64,000 bases of DNA from Vicinamibacterales bacterium (GCA_029940535.1 JAPYUM010000015.1:1-64000), one strand, 5' to 3'; shown: positions 26,870 through 35,972, counted from the stretch's first letter. A program made the numbers and translations. Notes: generated from the letters alone by a model not told the origin.

Positions 26870-27112
26870 ATGCTCCAAGAGCCGCTAAGCCCGATCATCA
26901 TCGAAGTCGCATCCGCGCCGCCGGCGACCGAAGAAATCACCGTCATGGACGTATTGACGGGCGCCTTTGGCTTTATCGGAGTCATCGCGGGGGTCGCGAT
27001 CGTCCTGGCCGTGCTGTTCGCCGGTGGCCTGATCCTGCTGAGACACCGGCGCGCGTCAAGTCCGGAGGGAGCGGAGCCATCCGCCACCACCCTGCACCTA
27101 CACTCCAACTGA
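26870..27112 (+). CDS. Small single-pass membrane protein of unknown function
   Basis: The 80-residue product has an N-terminal IIIEVASAPPATEE segment, one clear transmembrane helix (about 29-57, GAFGFIGVIAGVAIVLAVLFAGGLILL) and a basic RHRRASS stretch after it. This predicts an N-out/C-in protein. TAGTAT (26857-26862) ends 7 nt before the ATG and there is no ribosome-binding site, so a leaderless transcript is likely. No known domain was recognised. I consider the gene real because of its promoter, its membrane topology and its end just before a palindromic repeat. Confidence 0.6.
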   Translation: MLQEPLSPIIIEVASAPPATEEITVMDVLTGAFGFIGVIAGVAIVLAVLFAGGLILLRHRRASSPEGAEPSATTLHLHSN

Positions 27113-27217
27113 GGTTTCCTGGCGATCCATCCGCCTGGCGGCGTTACTTCGTCGGTCACATGCCGCCTGCATGCTCCCTCCTCGCGCCTGGCCAGACGAA
27201 CGGCTTGCCAGGAAACC
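27113..27217. repeat. Dispersed palindromic repeat, 105-bp copy B
   Basis: Perfect 11-bp terminal inverted repeats GGTTTCCTGGC (27113-27123) and GCCAGGAAACC (27207-27217) enclose a core that is about 90% identical to the 105-bp copy at 47618-47722. It lies directly after the stop codon of the small membrane protein and before the convergent amidase gene, where it could work as a transcription terminator. Confidence 0.85.
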
Positions 27218-27359
27218 CCCGGGGCGAGCGAGGGAGCGAAGCGTTCGCCTTTGGCGTCGCTTCCGGATCTGTAATCCGAGGCGCGCACATGCGCGCCTCG
27301 CGGACGCAGAGCGGGGCTCTCAGGGGCTTCGGGGCGCAGCCCCGTCTGAAAAGGTCGCG
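27218..27359. other. Gene-free stretch with hairpins
   Basis: There is no coding potential. A strong hairpin with an 11-bp stem and 2-nt loop is present at 27277-27300 (CGAGGCGCGCA paired to TGCGCGCCTCG). A GGGGC/GCCCC hairpin occurs near 27330-27345. These are probably further repeat debris between two palindromic elements. Confidence 0.5.
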
Positions 27360-27413
27360 TCTGTGTGGCTAGGCGCAAGGAGGGAGCAGCCAGACGGGCG
27401 CCTCGTCGGAAAA
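27360..27413 (-). repeat. Dispersed palindromic repeat, internally deleted copy C
   Basis: The reading GGCGCAAGGAGGGAGCAGCC followed by GGGCGCCTCGTCGGAAAA corresponds to the reverse complement of the copy at 49997-50113 with its middle removed. It ends 2 bp before the stop codon of the amidase gene. Confidence 0.65.
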
Positions 27414-27414
27414 T

Positions 27415-29379
27415 CTAGTTATCGTCGTTCGCGGCGAGGCGGTTGGTCGGTTTCAGCGACGTCTGATAGCTCACGATGGACGAAAACAGGGCGTCGGCGA
27501 TCTGATTCCGGTATTCGCCGGTCACGAGATACGCCGCCGCTTCTTCATTGCTGAGGAACGAGACCTCGGTCAGCACGCTGGGCATGGTGGCCCCGATCAG
27601 CACCATGAAGGGCGCTTGCTTCACCCCCAGGTCCGTAACGTCCGGGCGGACCTCTCGCACCCCCGCCATCAGATTCCGCTGCACGAGCGCGGCCAGAACG
27701 CTCGACTCGTTGACCTTGTTGTCCATGGCGATGGAGCGGACCAGGTCGGGGAGGTCGTGCATCTGCTCGCCGGACGCCGTATTCTCGCGCGCTACCACGG
27801 CCTGCGCAGTCGGATCGGTCGCGAAATCAAGGTGATACGTTTCGATCCCACGCAGCGCGGGGTCGTCGGCCGAGTTCACGTGAATCGACAGAAACAGGTC
27901 GGCCTCGACCTGGTTCGCCAGCTCCGTGCGGGCTCGGAGCGGCACATAGACGTCCCCCCGTCGGGTCATGACGACCTCGATACCCTCCGCCAAGAGCTTG
28001 GTCTCGAGCCGTTCCGCGATATCGAGGACCAACGCCGCCTCGAACAGGTCACCAGAACGCGCTCCCGAGTCATACCCGCCGTGGCCCGGGTCGATGACGA
28101 CGCGTGACACCCCAAGCCCAAGCTGACGACCGAGCGAGTAGACCCCGCCGGTGGTCGTGACCGGCGCGTCGGTCAGCACCACCCCCGGCGAGGCCGTACC
28201 CAGCCCGGGGGCCACCTGGTCACGGTAGACACGCGGCAGCTCGATGGGCGAATCGGCATGCGGAGGCTCGGACAGACTCACCATCGACAGGGGAGCGGGT
28301 GGGACGTCGTCGGCCGCCCCCTCCGGGCCGGATACGATGTCGATCTCACCCGCGGCGAGCGTCGATGGTGGGGAACCGAGCTCCGGATACAGCAGCTCAT
28401 GCACCCGAGGCCACGCAAGCTCGTCGGCCGGCGACACGAGCACCGGTTCGACCGGCAATTCAACCGGTCGGACCTCGTCCGGTGTCGGCACGTCATCGAC
28501 CCACACGCCGGGCCCTGGCCCCGGGTCGGTCGTCAGAGAGTTCACCGGTGGCGCGGCGTCGGCGGGACCCGGTGCTCCCGCCGTTTCGGCGTCGAACTCC
28601 GGCAGACGTACCGAATCCACCACGAGGCGATAGGGGCTATAGAGCGCATACACGCTGTAGGACTCGACGCCTTCCAGATCGAGCACCACCCGTGTGGTCT
28701 GATCGGGATGGCGACCGAGGCGAATTTCACGAATGACGTCACCGTCATCGAAGGGCAGGGTGGAGTTCAGCAACGCCGGCACCGCATCGGTGCCATCGAA
28801 ATCGAAATACAGCCGAGCCGGACCGTCCAGGTGGTCGCTGACGTAGGCCACTTCGTCCTCGAGTTCGAGGGTGACCCTGACCACATCAGACCGCGTTTCT
28901 CGGGTCACCGACCGCAGGCTCACCGTGTCTACACCGGCCGGCTCCAACGCATCCGTCCGGGGCGGCTGCGCCAGCGCGGCGCCACGCGTGGCCACGCGTG
29001 GCGCCAGTGAACTTGACGGGTATTCGCTCGCCAGCATCTCCAACAGCCATTCGCCGCGCTGTTGGTCGGCCGGTTCGCCGTACCGCTCGAACGCCTCGAG
29101 CGCCAGACCCGCGGCTTGCCAGAGGGCGTTGTCGCTGAATCCACTGCGCGGGTATTGCCGCACGAGGTCCTCATAGCGCTCGATACCGCTCCGCAGTTGG
29201 GCCAGGCTCACTGGCGTGTCGGCCGGCGCGCGCAGGACGCGCTCGTGCGACAACGCCTCGGTGTAGAGATCACCGGGGGCCGCACCCCGCAGCGACGTGG
29301 TGGCGACGAGCGAGCAGAACAGGAGCAGGAACAGAAATAGAGGCGCACCGCCCCGTCGCGTCGGCAATGGTCGAGTCAT
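27415..29379 (-). CDS. N-acetylmuramoyl-L-alanine amidase with AMIN domain (AmiC-type)
   Basis: This 654-residue periplasmic cell-wall hydrolase cuts the bond between MurNAc and the stem peptide. In order it has a signal peptide (MTRPLPTRRGG then FLFLLLFCSLVATTS), a TPR-like helical section (about 40-135), an AMIN targeting domain (about 140-250), a long acidic/Pro-rich linker and a C-terminal Amidase_3 domain. That domain carries the zinc ligands VVIDPGHGG (His), the Glu in LFEAALVLD and SIHVNS (His), plus the catalytic Glu in LTEVSFLSN. ATG 29379 is preferred because the signal peptide starts there; two in-frame ATGs lie further upstream. It is downstream of ftsK, which fits a role in cell separation. 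Confidence 0.93.
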   Translation of the reverse strand: MTRPLPTRRGGAPLFLFLLLFCSLVATTSLRGAAPGDLYTEALSHERVLRAPADTPVSLAQLRSGIERYEDLVRQYPRSGFSDNALWQAAGLALEAFERYGEPADQQRGEWLLEMLASEYPSSSLAPRVATRGAALAQPPRTDALEPAGVDTVSLRSVTRETRSDVVRVTLELEDEVAYVSDHLDGPARLYFDFDGTDAVPALLNSTLPFDDGDVIREIRLGRHPDQTTRVVLDLEGVESYSVYALYSPYRLVVDSVRLPEFDAETAGAPGPADAAPPVNSLTTDPGPGPGVWVDDVPTPDEVRPVELPVEPVLVSPADELAWPRVHELLYPELGSPPSTLAAGEIDIVSGPEGAADDVPPAPLSMVSLSEPPHADSPIELPRVYRDQVAPGLGTASPGVVLTDAPVTTTGGVYSLGRQLGLGVSRVVIDPGHGGYDSGARSGDLFEAALVLDIAERLETKLLAEGIEVVMTRRGDVYVPLRARTELANQVEADLFLSIHVNSADDPALRGIETYHLDFATDPTAQAVVARENTASGEQMHDLPDLVRSIAMDNKVNESSVLAALVQRNLMAGVREVRPDVTDLGVKQAPFMVLIGATMPSVLTEVSFLSNEEAAAYLVTGEYRNQIADALFSSIVSYQTSLKPTNRLAANDDN

Positions 29380-29487
29380 TGGCTGTTCTTCCATGAGAAA
29401 GAGGACCAGATTCAACCGGAATATCGGCGGAAGCGCTGTAAAGCTGTAGCGGGTTTTGCGCAGAAGTGGGCAACCAGCGAGCGGACG

Positions 29488-31806
29488 CTACCGCAGCTGG
29501 AGGTCGACCTGCTCGAAGTAGTCGGCGCCGACCAGCACTTCGCGTGCCTTGCCCCCGGTGCCGGGGGAGACGAGGCCATCTGCTTCCATCATATCGACGA
29601 GACGAGCCGCGCGGCTGAACCCGATACGGAGCCGCCGCTGCAGGTAGGAGATGGATGCTTGACCGGCGGCCACCACCAGACGCGCCGCCTCGTCGTACAG
29701 GTCGTCTTTGTCAAACGCCCGGGCATCGACCGTCTTCTCTTCGGCCGTGATCGCGGTGTCATACATGGGTCGACCCTGCTTTCGCAGAAAGCCACACACC
29801 CGCGCCGTTTCCTGTTCGGAGATGTAGGGCCCATGCACCCGGATGACGCGAGACGATGCGGGGGGCAGATACAGCATGTCGCCGCGGCCCAGCAGTTGCT
29901 CAGCGCCGTTGGCGTCAAGAATCGTTCTGGAGTCCACCTTCGACGACACCCGGAACCCGATCCGGGCGGGGAGGTTCGCTTTGATCAATCCGGTGATGAC
30001 GTCGACCGACGGGCGTTGCGTCGCAAGAATCAGATGGATCCCGACGGCCCGCGCCATCTGCGCCAACCGGGCGATGGACTCCTCGACTTCGTTCCCCACC
30101 AGCATCATCAGGTCGGCGAGCTCGTCGATCGCCAGGACGATCGCGGGCAACGTGGTCGGCACGTCATCCCCGTCTCCGGACGGCGTTCGTTTCGCGGCGC
30201 GTGTCTTCGCCGAGGACGTCTGCTTCAGGTGCTCGCGGACGTTGCGATTGTATTGATCGAGATTTCGCACCCCCGCCGCCGCCAGCGTCTTGTAACGCTC
30301 CTGCATCTCCTGCACGGCCCACCGCAACGCGTTCGCGGCCAGCTTCGGCTCCACCACCACGGGCGTCAGCAGGTGTGGAATATCCTCGTACATCCCCAAC
30401 TCGAGCCGCTTGGGGTCGATCATGATGAGCCGGACGTCGTCAGGCGTCGCCCGGTACAAGATGCTGGTGAGCATCGCATTCATCCCGACGCTCTTCCCGG
30501 TCCCGGTCGACCCCGCAATCAGGAGATGCGGCATGGTCGCCAGGTCGCCGGCCACCGGCTCGCCGTGGATGGTGCGGCCCAAGGCGAGGGTCAGTTTCGA
30601 CGTGGACTGCCGGTAGGGCTCGGACTCGAGCAGCTGGCGGAGCGAAATCGTTTCCCGGACCCGATTCGGAATCTGGATACCGACAGTCGACTTCCCGGGA
30701 AGACGATCGATGAGCACGGCCTCCGCCTGCATGGCCAGGCAGAGGTCGTCAGCCAGACCGGTCACCTTGCTGTATTTTACGCCGGCGTCCGGTTTGAACT
30801 CGAAGGTCGTGACGACCGGCCCGGGGTGAATCTGCTCCACGGTGCCCTGCACGGAGAATTCCCGGCACTTGTCCTCGAGATGCCGCGCCTTCTCCATCAG
30901 TTCGCGCTCGTCAAACTTGTGCTGGGCCCGCGGCGGGTCCAACAGCGACAAGGGCGGCAAGGCAAACGCCCCCTGGCGGCGCTCCGCCGGGGTGCGGGTG
31001 ATCGGTTCCGGCAGCGGGAGCGGCACGGGCTCCGGGTTGGTGGTCGAGATGGCCGGCGCGGCCGCGCCGCGAGCCGGTCGGCGCTTCCGTCGCCTTTTCT
31101 CGCGGGGCGGTGGACCGGCGCCTTTGGCCAGCACCTCCGTCCGCGCTGACGACGCGCCGGTCCTATCCAGATGCTTGCGCAGCACCTGCTGGCGTTTGCG
31201 CGCCTTCCGGCGCTCGGTCCACCAGTTTTGAATGGCGCGGCTCATCCGGACCCCGCCCTGGCTCACTTTGGTTCCCGTCGTGGTGAAGAGCAGCCCGAAC
31301 GACACCTGGGTGGTCAGGATGAGCGCGAGAAAGAGCAAGGTGAGAATGACGATGATCGAACCGGCGCGGTTGAGATACTCGGCGAACACCGCGGCGAGTC
31401 CGCCGCCCACATAGCCGCCCGCGGGGAACGTCCGAGAACCCGGGAGGGGGGCACCAACCGCGAGACTCAAGAACGACGCGGTACACCCGAGGGTCAGCGC
31501 GACGCCGATCACCTTGGTGTACACGGCCTCTATCGATCGGCACCAGAAGTAGTGCCACGCGACGCCCGCCACGACGAGCGGCAACACGTAGGCAGAGAAT
31601 CCGAGCACCTGATACGAGAGTTCGGCCAGAAACGCGCCCACGCGCCCGGCGAAATTCGCCGGGGGTTCCTGACCACCGGTGTTGAAGAACCACACCGGGT
31701 CGACGGCGTCGTAGGTCGCAAGCGCGATCAGCCAGAACAGCGCGCCGGCGAACAGCGCCACGCCGAGAAACTCGCTCACCCGTCGAGACAGTGCGGATCC
31801 ACCCAC
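29488..31806 (-). CDS. ftsK: DNA translocase FtsK/SpoIIIE
   Basis: This 772-residue septal DNA pump resolves chromosomes at division. The N-terminal membrane domain has about four helices (residues 10-165). A short basic, Pro-rich linker follows, which is much shorter than in E. coli. The motor has Walker A AGSTGTGKSVGMNAML and Walker B PAIVLAIDELADLMM. The C-terminal gamma domain is a winged helix (YLQRRLRIGFSRAARLVDMMEADGLVSPG) that reads KOPS-type polar sequences. The start is GTG 31806, 3 bp after the RNase J stop, so the two are co-transcribed with the amidase gene downstream. Confidence 0.97.
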   Translation of the reverse strand: MGGSALSRRVSEFLGVALFAGALFWLIALATYDAVDPVWFFNTGGQEPPANFAGRVGAFLAELSYQVLGFSAYVLPLVVAGVAWHYFWCRSIEAVYTKVIGVALTLGCTASFLSLAVGAPLPGSRTFPAGGYVGGGLAAVFAEYLNRAGSIIVILTLLFLALILTTQVSFGLLFTTTGTKVSQGGVRMSRAIQNWWTERRKARKRQQVLRKHLDRTGASSARTEVLAKGAGPPPREKRRRKRRPARGAAAPAISTTNPEPVPLPLPEPITRTPAERRQGAFALPPLSLLDPPRAQHKFDERELMEKARHLEDKCREFSVQGTVEQIHPGPVVTTFEFKPDAGVKYSKVTGLADDLCLAMQAEAVLIDRLPGKSTVGIQIPNRVRETISLRQLLESEPYRQSTSKLTLALGRTIHGEPVAGDLATMPHLLIAGSTGTGKSVGMNAMLTSILYRATPDDVRLIMIDPKRLELGMYEDIPHLLTPVVVEPKLAANALRWAVQEMQERYKTLAAAGVRNLDQYNRNVREHLKQTSSAKTRAAKRTPSGDGDDVPTTLPAIVLAIDELADLMMLVGNEVEESIARLAQMARAVGIHLILATQRPSVDVITGLIKANLPARIGFRVSSKVDSRTILDANGAEQLLGRGDMLYLPPASSRVIRVHGPYISEQETARVCGFLRKQGRPMYDTAITAEEKTVDARAFDKDDLYDEAARLVVAAGQASISYLQRRLRIGFSRAARLVDMMEADGLVSPGTGGKAREVLVGADYFEQVDLQLR

Positions 31807-31809
31807 GTG

Positions 31810-33492
31810 TTAGATCTCCATGATGACCGGTAGAACGAGCGGTCGTCGGCCCGCCTGCTTGCGGAACACACGCTGTAACTCGCGCCGCACATGCTCGGTG
31901 AGGGCGGCCGGGTCGATTCGTTGGTCTGGACCGGCCGCGCGGATGACGTCAGCCGCCATCGCCGGCAACGTCTCCAACAGCGCGCCGGTGCGTGCGTCGA
32001 TCACCATCCCCCGCGTGACGACATCCGGGATGCCCTCGACCAGCCCGTCCCGGCTGACCGCGATCACCGGAACCACCACGCCGTCGGCGGCCAGATGCCG
32101 CCGCTGCCGCAACACATCGGCGCCGACTTCCGCCGACCGTGTCCCGTCCATGAGGGCGCGACCGGTCGCGATGCGTCCCTCGATCCGCCCGGGGCCGGGC
32201 GCCAGGCGGATGACGTCTCCGTCTTCGGCCAGGAGCACGGTGGTGTGTCCGCCCGTCACGCGCGCGGCCACGCGGGCGTGCTCGGCCAGATAGCGATACT
32301 CGCCATGCATCGGGACGAAGTGGCGCGGCTTGACCAATGACAACATCAACTTGAGCTCTTCGGCACTGCCATGACCGGAGACGTGGACGGGACTACGTTC
32401 CCCATCGACCAATTGGGCGCCACGACGCGCCACCTGGTCCATGACCCGCCCGATCGCGCGGCGGTTCCCCGGAATCGCCCGCGCGGAAAACACCACCACG
32501 TCGTCTGGCTCCAGCCCGATGTGGCGATGATCGTCGACGGCGATACGCGAGAGCGCCGCTCTCGGCTCGCCCTGCGACCCGGTCGTGACACACACGATGT
32601 CTCGGGCCGCGTAGCCTCCGATCTCACTTTCACGAATTCGCAGCCCGGCCGGAAGTCGCAAATGACCCAGTCGCTCGGCGATCTCGGTGTTCTGGAGGAC
32701 ACCGCGTCCGGCGAAGACCAGCTTGCGGCCATGCTGCACGGCGAGATCCACGACGATCTGAATTCGATGCAGGCTGGACGAAAACGCGGCCACCACAATC
32801 TTGCCGGTGGCGTGGCTGAAGACCTCATCCAGCCCCGGGACGACGTCCCGCTCGGACCCGGTGAAGCCTGGGCGCTCGATATTCGTGCTGTCGCCGAACA
32901 GCGCCAGCACGCCGCTGCGTCCCAGCTCCGCGAAACGCTGGACATCGAGCGGCTCGCCGTCCAACGGCGTCTGGTCGAACTTGTAGTCTCCCGTGTGCAC
33001 GAGGACCCCGGCCGGCGTGTGAATCGCAACCGCGACGCAGTCGGGGATGCTGTGGGTGACCCTGATGAACTCGAGTTCCATCGCCCCGGCCGTGACCGTG
33101 TCCCCGGGCGCGATCTCACACAGGCGGTCGGCCGGGTTCAACCCATGTTCTTCGAGTTTCGGGCCGACCAACGCCAGGGTGAGCGGCGTCCCGTAGACCG
33201 GACCGTCCAGCAGCGGCCACACGTAGGGCAGCGCTCCGATGTGGTCCTCATGGCCATGCGTCAACACGACGGCGGTGAGCCGACCGACGCGCTCGGCCAG
33301 TCCCTCGAGGTGGGGAATGACCAAATCAACGCCGGGCAGTTCCGGCCCGGGAAACATCGCCCCGGCATCGATGAGGATCGCCGTGTCCTCCCACGCCACG
33401 AGCAGCATGTTCATCCCGAATTCGCCGAGCCCGCCGAGCGGGATCACGTCGAGGACAGGCCCCGTCTCCGGGGCAATCGAGGATGTGGACAT
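31810..33492 (-). CDS. rnj: Ribonuclease J
   Basis: The 560-residue metallo-beta-lactamase/beta-CASP ribonuclease combines 5'-3' exonuclease and endonuclease activity in mRNA decay and rRNA maturation. It has the zinc motif LTHGHEDHIGALPYV, further ligands in THSIPDCVAVAIHTPAGVLVHTGDYKFDQ, the beta-CASP segments VFSARAIPGN and VHVSGHGSAEELKLML, and the final PMHGEYRYL. The C-terminal domain is present. ATG 33492 is chosen because the conserved region starts right after it; the longer frame adds only a basic stretch. Its presence suggests a decay system based on RNase J. Confidence 0.96.
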   Translation of the reverse strand: MSTSSIAPETGPVLDVIPLGGLGEFGMNMLLVAWEDTAILIDAGAMFPGPELPGVDLVIPHLEGLAERVGRLTAVVLTHGHEDHIGALPYVWPLLDGPVYGTPLTLALVGPKLEEHGLNPADRLCEIAPGDTVTAGAMELEFIRVTHSIPDCVAVAIHTPAGVLVHTGDYKFDQTPLDGEPLDVQRFAELGRSGVLALFGDSTNIERPGFTGSERDVVPGLDEVFSHATGKIVVAAFSSSLHRIQIVVDLAVQHGRKLVFAGRGVLQNTEIAERLGHLRLPAGLRIRESEIGGYAARDIVCVTTGSQGEPRAALSRIAVDDHRHIGLEPDDVVVFSARAIPGNRRAIGRVMDQVARRGAQLVDGERSPVHVSGHGSAEELKLMLSLVKPRHFVPMHGEYRYLAEHARVAARVTGGHTTVLLAEDGDVIRLAPGPGRIEGRIATGRALMDGTRSAEVGADVLRQRRHLAADGVVVPVIAVSRDGLVEGIPDVVTRGMVIDARTGALLETLPAMAADVIRAAGPDQRIDPAALTEHVRRELQRVFRKQAGRRPLVLPVIMEI

Positions 33493-33688
33493 GGGTCTAT
33501 CGCCTCGCGCACACCGATGGGCGCAAGAACGCACGAACTCGTCACAACAAGGAATTGCCGCCGCGCGTCAATCCGTCGGTCAGTGACGGAGCGCGACGAA
33601 CACCGCCGGGGAGACCGGCGCCACCGTTCCTGCGGTGTCAGGCGCCTGGGTACGCCTGGGGAAGGATAACCGAAGCAAAATACGAGGC

Positions 33689-34591
33689 TTACTCTAGCAC
33701 AGGTCCGGCGTCAGCCAAGACCTCTGACAACCGTGCCAGCTCAGCCAGATGTAGCGTGGCCGGCCGCCGATCGGACGCCACGCCGGCGCGCTCGAGCAGG
33801 ACGCGCGGCGGAATCGAGGAGACTGACCGCGTGATCGACGCGACGGCGTTGAGCACCATCTTGCGACGCTGTGTGAACAGGCTCCGAACCAAGCGGTCGA
33901 ACAGTGCCGGATGACGAATCAGCACGGGGGAGGGGCGGAACGTCAACCTCACGACGGCGGACCGCACCTTCGGCGGCGGGCGAAACGCCCCGGGCGGCAG
34001 CGTCAGCACGCGCTCGACGTCGGCGACGAGCTGAACCAAGATCGCCAAAGGTCCGTACTCTCGCGTGCCGGGACACCCCACGATCCGGTCGGCCACCTCG
34101 CGCTGCAGCATCAGGGTGGCATCGATGAAGCAGTCGGCCCGGCGCTGCGTTTCGACCAGTTGGCGAAGAATCGGCGCCGAGAGATTGTAGGGGATGTTGC
34201 CAACCAGCCGGGCACTGGTCGTCGCGGTACCGGGTGCGGCCGCAATCAGACCGGCCAGGTCCTGGGCCAGGATGTCGCCGGTCACCACCTGCACTGCGGC
34301 CGGCAAGGACCCGTCCAGCGCCGCCGCCAGGGCACGGTCAATCTCGACCGCCACCACGCGGGCTCCGGCCGCGGCAAGCGGCCGTGTCAATTCGCCTCGT
34401 CCCGCCCCGATCTCGAGGAAGAGCTCACCCGCCCGCGGCTCAATCGCGGCGACCAACTTGGCGACCCAGGCCGCCTCGAGGAAATGTTGGCCGAAACGCT
34501 TTCGTATCGGCGGTTTCCAGGGTGCTGGGTCAGGCCCGCCGGCGCCAGTGGTGCTCTTCGATTTCCTCGATCTCTTCTTCGCTGAGTCCAA
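33689..34591 (-). CDS. rsmA: 16S rRNA adenine N6-dimethyltransferase
   Basis: The 300-residue KsgA family protein dimethylates the two adjacent adenosines in helix 45 of 16S rRNA. It has KRFGQHFL at the N-terminus, the SAM loop FLEIGAGRGELTRPL, acidic VAVEID, and the target-base motif LVGNIPYNLSAPIL (NIPY). The C-terminal domain contains SLFTQRRKMVLNA. No ATG/GTG/TTG exists between TTG 34591 and the conserved KRFGQHF, so the start is TTG 34591 or earlier. It therefore overlaps the upstream metallopeptidase gene by 62 bp, which suggests tight translational coupling. The start codon is the uncertain part. Confidence 0.95.
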   Translation of the reverse strand: MDSAKKRSRKSKSTTGAGGPDPAPWKPPIRKRFGQHFLEAAWVAKLVAAIEPRAGELFLEIGAGRGELTRPLAAAGARVVAVEIDRALAAALDGSLPAAVQVVTGDILAQDLAGLIAAAPGTATTSARLVGNIPYNLSAPILRQLVETQRRADCFIDATLMLQREVADRIVGCPGTREYGPLAILVQLVADVERVLTLPPGAFRPPPKVRSAVVRLTFRPSPVLIRHPALFDRLVRSLFTQRRKMVLNAVASITRSVSSIPPRVLLERAGVASDRRPATLHLAELARLSEVLADAGPVLE

Positions 34592-34916
34592 AATAGTGTC
34601 CGACTTCGTGGATCAGGGTCTCGCCGATGGCGACCACGACCTCATCATCCGTCTTGGACGCCTCCTCGATCGGCTCCCGAAACAGGAAAATTCTATCCGG
34701 GAGCACATTGCCGTGGTCCCACTGGCGCTCCGGCAGCGGGACCCCTTCGTACAACCCGAACAGCGTGTCCGGTGGCTCGACCCCGAGTTGCTCGAGCACC
34801 TCGGGGTCCGGCAGATCATCGATGATGATCGCGATGTTGCGCATCGCATCGCGAAATCTCTGGGGAATGCGCGCCACCGCGTCGTCCGCGAGACGCGCGA
34901 ACCGGTCATGCGTCAT
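34530..34916 (-). CDS. Zincin-like metallopeptidase (DUF1025 family)
   Basis: This 128-residue protein belongs to the small possible-metallopeptidase family. The zinc-binding HEVGHYFGLSEEEIEEIE motif is at residues 103-120, and LFREPIEEA and VLPDRIFLF precede it. The HExxH core with a following Glu (third ligand) is intact. No physiological substrate is established for the family. The start overlaps the nth stop by 4 bp (ATGA), and its 3' end lies inside the rsmA frame, so the three genes form one unit. Confidence 0.9.
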   Translation of the reverse strand: MTHDRFARLADDAVARIPQRFRDAMRNIAIIIDDLPDPEVLEQLGVEPPDTLFGLYEGVPLPERQWDHGNVLPDRIFLFREPIEEASKTDDEVVVAIGETLIHEVGHYFGLSEEEIEEIEEHHWRRRA

Positions 34917-35626
34917 CGCTTCTTCGCGCCCACCTGGGGTCGGCGCGGCGACGGCGCCGCGCCGGAGGCGCTCGACCTGCGGTGCAGGCAGTCGTCTCGC
35001 GCCAAACAGCGATCACACTGCGGTCGGGGCTTGCAAATACGGCGGCCGTGAAGAATCAGCGTGTCCGACACCAGCGTCCAACGTGCCGGCGGGATGGCGG
35101 CGCCCAACTGATGCTCCACGACGACCGGGTCGTTGGAGTGCGCGATGCCCAGCCGGTTGGCGACCCGGAGCACGTGACGGTCAACCGGCAGGCCAGGCAC
35201 GCCCAGCGCGTGGCCCAGCACGACGTTGGCCGTCTTGCGGCCGACGCCCGGTAACGCCACCAGTGCCGTCAGATCCGCTGGCACCGCCCCCCCGTGACGA
35301 TCCACCAAGGCCCGCGCCATACCGACAAGCGATCGGGACTTGGCCCGGAAGAAGCCCGTTGATCGGATCAGCTCCTCGAGATCTTCCGGCTCGACCCGCG
35401 CCAAGGCGGCCGGCGTCGGGTAGCGGTCGAACAACCCCGGCGTGACCTGGTTCACCCGCTCGTCGGTGCACTGTGCCGACAAGATCGTCGCCGCCAGAAG
35501 CTCGAACGCGTTCAGAAACGTCAGTTCCGTGGACGCGGCCGGATGATGACGTTCGAGGCGACGCAGGATCCGGCGAGTTACCGCCACCGAATGCGGCGGC
35601 GCGGGTATGGACCGCTTGGCGTGCAC
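34913..35626 (-). CDS. nth: Endonuclease III (DNA glycosylase/AP lyase)
   Basis: The 237-residue base-excision repair enzyme acts on oxidised pyrimidines. The helix-hairpin-helix LPGVGRKTANVVLG carries catalytic Lys131, and the catalytic aspartate is Asp149 in PVDRHVLR. The [4Fe-4S] cysteines are 198, 204, 207 and 213; the first spacing is 5 residues instead of the more common 6. A basic tail of about 20 residues follows. The start is GTG 35626, which falls inside a near-palindrome resembling the lexA operator, so SOS control is possible. Confidence 0.95.
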   Translation of the reverse strand: MHAKRSIPAPPHSVAVTRRILRRLERHHPAASTELTFLNAFELLAATILSAQCTDERVNQVTPGLFDRYPTPAALARVEPEDLEELIRSTGFFRAKSRSLVGMARALVDRHGGAVPADLTALVALPGVGRKTANVVLGHALGVPGLPVDRHVLRVANRLGIAHSNDPVVVEHQLGAAIPPARWTLVSDTLILHGRRICKPRPQCDRCLARDDCLHRRSSASGAAPSPRRPQVGAKKR

Positions 35627-35632
35627 ACCAAT
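35617..35632. promoter_or_regulatory. Possible LexA box at the nth start
   Basis: The 16-bp imperfect palindrome TTGGTGTGCACGCCAA (minus-strand reading) has a central GGTGTGCACGCC, 11 of 12 matches to the perfect palindrome in front of lexA. It covers the nth start codon, a place where a repressor could block initiation. Confidence 0.4.
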
Positions 35633-35655
35633 ACCCTAGCAGGTCGCTGAAAACC

Positions 35656-35970
35656 TCAATGCACGGCTGGCTTGTTCCAGCCTGGGCTGCCCCCGGACTC
35701 GGTGCAGGCGCGCAGGTGTTCCTGCAGGGCGTTGATGAGGTTCGGCACAAAGGCCATCGGCACGACGACGCGGGACCGAACCGGCGCCTTGAGCACCCGC
35801 TGGGCGGCGGCCTCCCGAACCTCATCCTCGGTCGGCGGCAGCACCTCGCAAAAGGTCAAGGTGAAGTCAAAAGGGGTATGCGAGATCGCGCAGAAGTTCG
35901 CGTAGGTCCGGGGCTCGGTGGAGGTCTCGTCCGGCATAATCGTGAAATTGATCTGCTTGCGTTCGTTCAT
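35656..35970 (-). CDS. DUF3467 family protein
   Basis: The 104-residue protein has the DUF3467 pattern: RTYANFCAISHTPFDFTLTFCEVLP, then a variable stretch, and RVVVPMAFVPNLINALQEHLRACTE. The family consists of small cytoplasmic alpha/beta proteins of unknown function, common in many phyla. It is encoded 2 bp after the lexA stop and is likely co-transcribed with it; nth follows after 29 bp. A link to DNA repair is suggested only by this context. Confidence 0.85.
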   Translation of the reverse strand: MNERKQINFTIMPDETSTEPRTYANFCAISHTPFDFTLTFCEVLPPTEDEVREAAAQRVLKAPVRSRVVVPMAFVPNLINALQEHLRACTESGGSPGWNKPAVH

Positions 35971-35972
35971 GA

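Noticed and set aside
26798-26874. Complete tRNA-Arg on the minus strand
   Set aside because: The 5' acceptor strand GCGCCC and D-arm are missing, the T-stem has two mismatches and the anticodon stem does not pair. Kept only as a fragment.
29659-31149. 496-codon open frame antisense to ftsK
   Set aside because: It has no recognisable motif and lies entirely within ftsK, which has all conserved motor motifs.
32371-33669. 432-codon open frame antisense to RNase J
   Set aside because: Shadow of the RNase J gene; composition is Arg/Asp/Gly-rich with no domain.
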